A DNA stretch of 24,356 bases from an uncultured Lachnospiraceae bacterium (GTDB lineage: Bacteria; Bacillota; Clostridia; Lachnospirales; Lachnospiraceae). The stretch is taken from contig CAKRVA010000022.1 of the NCBI GenBank assembly GCA_934408585.1, forward strand, positions 1 to 24,356, given 5' to 3'. Below are positions 22,678 to 24,356 of the stretch, in pieces (within the stretch, counting starts at the first letter, position 1; each line of letters starts with the position of its first letter). The notes beneath the pieces were generated by a model, which saw only the letters and a program-made list of their open reading frames with translations, did not search any database and was not told the DNA's origin. The translations under genes and the position numbers were made by a program.

Positions 22678-24356
22678 ATGGAGTTTCAAAAAAACCAGTT
22701 ACTGACAGTAAATATCTCAGATATGAGTTCTGAGGGAGAAGGCGTTGGAAAAGTCGACGGCTATACTTTTTTTATAAAAGATACAGTAATTGGTGACGAG
22801 GCACAGATTCGTGTTACGAAATTAAAGAAAAACTATGGCTACGGAAGATTAGAGAAGGTGCTGACGCCTTCTCCTTTTCGTGTAGAGCCTTCGTGCAGAT
22901 TTCATAAACAGTGTGGGGGATGTCAGATACAGGCGATTTCTTACCAGAAACAGCTTTCTTTCAAACAGGACAAAGTACGCAATAATATTGTCCGGATAGG
23001 CGGTTTTGAGGAAGAACAGGTAAATCAAATCATGGAGCCGATTGTTGGAATGGAGCTGCCATTTCATTATCGAAATAAGGCACAATACCCCGTTGGAACG
23101 GATAAAGAAGGAAATCCGGTTGCTGGTTTCTATGCAGGAAGAACGCATACGATAATTGCCAATACCGATTGCCTTCTCGGGGTTGAAGAGAACAGGGAGA
23201 TTCTGGAAGCAATTCTGGATTATATGCGGAAGTTCCAGATAGCAGCGTATGATGAGACTACAGGAAAGGGATTACTTCGTCATGTATTACTGCGTAAGGG
23301 TTTTACCAGTGGAGAGATTATGGTTTGCCTGGTTATTAATGGCAAGGCAGCAGGTTTTTCCAGACAGCAGAGCGGATGGTATCTTCCACATCAGGAAACA
23401 TTGGTGCAGCAGCTATCAGCAATTCCGGGAATGACGAGTATTTCTGTAAGCATCAATTCTGCAAATACAAATGTAATTATGGGGAATGAAATCCATACGA
23501 TTTGGGGAAAAGAGAGTATTACCGATACAATTTATGTGCGTGATGTAGATAATGGCTTTGCAAAAACAGAACGTGGAATCACTTTTTCTATTTCGCCACT
23601 TTCCTTCTATCAGGTAAATCCGGTACAGACAGAAAAATTGTATAGTATTGCACTTTCTTATGCAGATTTAAAGGGAAAGGAAAGTGTATGGGATTTATAT
23701 TGTGGCATTGGAACCATATCACTTTTTCTTTCGGAAAAGGCAGGAAAGGTTTATGGAGTGGAAATTGTTCCACAGGCAATTGAGGATGCCAGAGAGAATG
23801 CAAAAAACAATGGAATTTCAAATGCCGAGTTTTTTGTGGGAAAAGCCGAGGAGGTTCTTCCGGAGTTCTATGACAAGCGAAAAGAAGCAAGAGATGAAAT
23901 GCTTCATCCGGATGTAATCGTTGTTGACCCTCCACGGAAAGGGTGTGATGAAAAATGTCTGGAAACCATGCTTCAGATGGCACCTGAGCGTATCGTTTAT
24001 GTTAGTTGTGACAGTGCAACACTGGCACGGGATTTGAAACTATTGTGTGCAGGTGGTTATGATCTGAAACGTATCCGTGCAGTGGATATGTTTCCACATA
24101 CGGTGCATGTGGAGACGGTTGTCTTGCTTTCCAAGGGAATGGTCGATAGCAGAAAAGTGAAGGTGGACTTCTCTCTGGAGGATATGGATTTATCTGAATT
24201 TAAAGGAAAAGCAACTTATGAGCAGATAAAGGCATATGTACTTGAACAGACAGGACTTAAGGTTTCATCACTGTATATCGCACAGATTAAGAAGAAGTGT
24301 GGATTGGATGTCGGTGAGAATTTTAATTTGCCTAAATCTGAGAATGCAAGACAGCC
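22678..24356 (+). CDS. rlmD: 23S rRNA (uracil-5)-methyltransferase, RlmD/RlmCD type, with C-terminal extension (partial)
   Basis: An open frame of at least 559 codons that runs off the right edge. An N-terminal TRAM domain (about 1-60) is followed by iron-sulphur ligands C-x5-C-x2-C (Cys73, Cys79, Cys82) and a candidate fourth, Cys165. The methyltransferase core has motif I DLYCGIGTISL, VVDPPRKGC, the nucleophile Cys444 in YVSCDSATLARD and Glu479 in HTVHVETVVLL, where the family normally ends at about 430-460 residues. Here the frame continues for about 75 residues (for example YEQIKAYVLEQTGLKVSSLY) to the window edge. It adds the C5 methyl of U1939 and/or U747 in 23S rRNA; Gram-positive RlmCD can do both. 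AAGGAG lies 6 nt before the ATG, and the gene starts 17 nt after yhaM. Confidence 0.93.
   Translation, partial: MEFQKNQLLTVNISDMSSEGEGVGKVDGYTFFIKDTVIGDEAQIRVTKLKKNYGYGRLEKVLTPSPFRVEPSCRFHKQCGGCQIQAISYQKQLSFKQDKVRNNIVRIGGFEEEQVNQIMEPIVGMELPFHYRNKAQYPVGTDKEGNPVAGFYAGRTHTIIANTDCLLGVEENREILEAILDYMRKFQIAAYDETTGKGLLRHVLLRKGFTSGEIMVCLVINGKAAGFSRQQSGWYLPHQETLVQQLSAIPGMTSISVSINSANTNVIMGNEIHTIWGKESITDTIYVRDVDNGFAKTERGITFSISPLSFYQVNPVQTEKLYSIALSYADLKGKESVWDLYCGIGTISLFLSEKAGKVYGVEIVPQAIEDARENAKNNGISNAEFFVGKAEEVLPEFYDKRKEARDEMLHPDVIVVDPPRKGCDEKCLETMLQMAPERIVYVSCDSATLARDLKLLCAGGYDLKRIRAVDMFPHTVHVETVVLLSKGMVDSRKVKVDFSLEDMDLSEFKGKATYEQIKAYVLEQTGLKVSSLYIAQIKKKCGLDVGENFNLPKSENARQ

Overview
The window looks like chromosomal DNA of a low-GC Clostridia bacterium, most likely a gut Lachnospiraceae. 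This is inferred from the AT-rich composition, AAGGAG-type ribosome binding sites, lipoboxes and sugar-ABC permeases, a KapD-like exonuclease, YhaM, and a DUF4358-like lipoprotein beside an MBOAT gene. I see no insertion sequence, integrase, phage gene, CRISPR array or rRNA. All 21 protein genes appear intact except the last, which runs off the right edge.

Layout, left to right. (1) 1-4.7 kb, cell envelope: a DUF4358-like lipoprotein (-) stands divergent from a tight + strand run of an MBOAT acyltransferase, an SGNH-like partner, a membrane-anchored Asp-box protein and a Nudix hydrolase. (2) 4.7-12.2 kb, a sensing and transport island: a response regulator and histidine kinase (-) stand divergent from a lipoprotein that joins an Asp-box region to an ABC solute-binding domain, two sugar-type permeases and a MacA/HlyD-like adaptor. 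The 178-bp divergent region holds 11-bp-spaced heptamers in both orientations, which I read as binding sites for the regulator, so the two-component system probably controls both itself and the transport operon. No ABC ATPase and no exporter pump is encoded in that operon. (3) 12.2-14.8 kb: a GNAT acetyltransferase (+) converges on an ABC multidrug-type half-exporter (-). (4) 14.9-17.2 kb: a KapD-like exonuclease with a C-terminal zinc-ligand motif converges on a D-Ala-D-Ala carboxypeptidase; their stop codons overlap inside one bidirectional terminator. (5) 17.3-20.1 kb: back-to-back promoters, then an ArsB/NhaD-type transporter with a terminator in its leader, a cytidylate kinase-like protein and TrmB. 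(6) 20.1-24.4 kb: tRNA-Pro(CGG) under an unusual palindromic promoter, then an HtrA-like protein that has lost catalytic residues, YhaM, and an RlmD-type rRNA methyltransferase with a C-terminal extension.

The strongest candidate for an under-described system is the island in (2): a two-component system with mapped candidate operators, an Asp-box/solute-binding fusion lipoprotein, two permeases and an efflux-type adaptor in one operon. The pseudo-HtrA protein and the mirror-symmetric tRNA promoter are also worth a check. Function calls rest on motifs read by eye; no database search was run.
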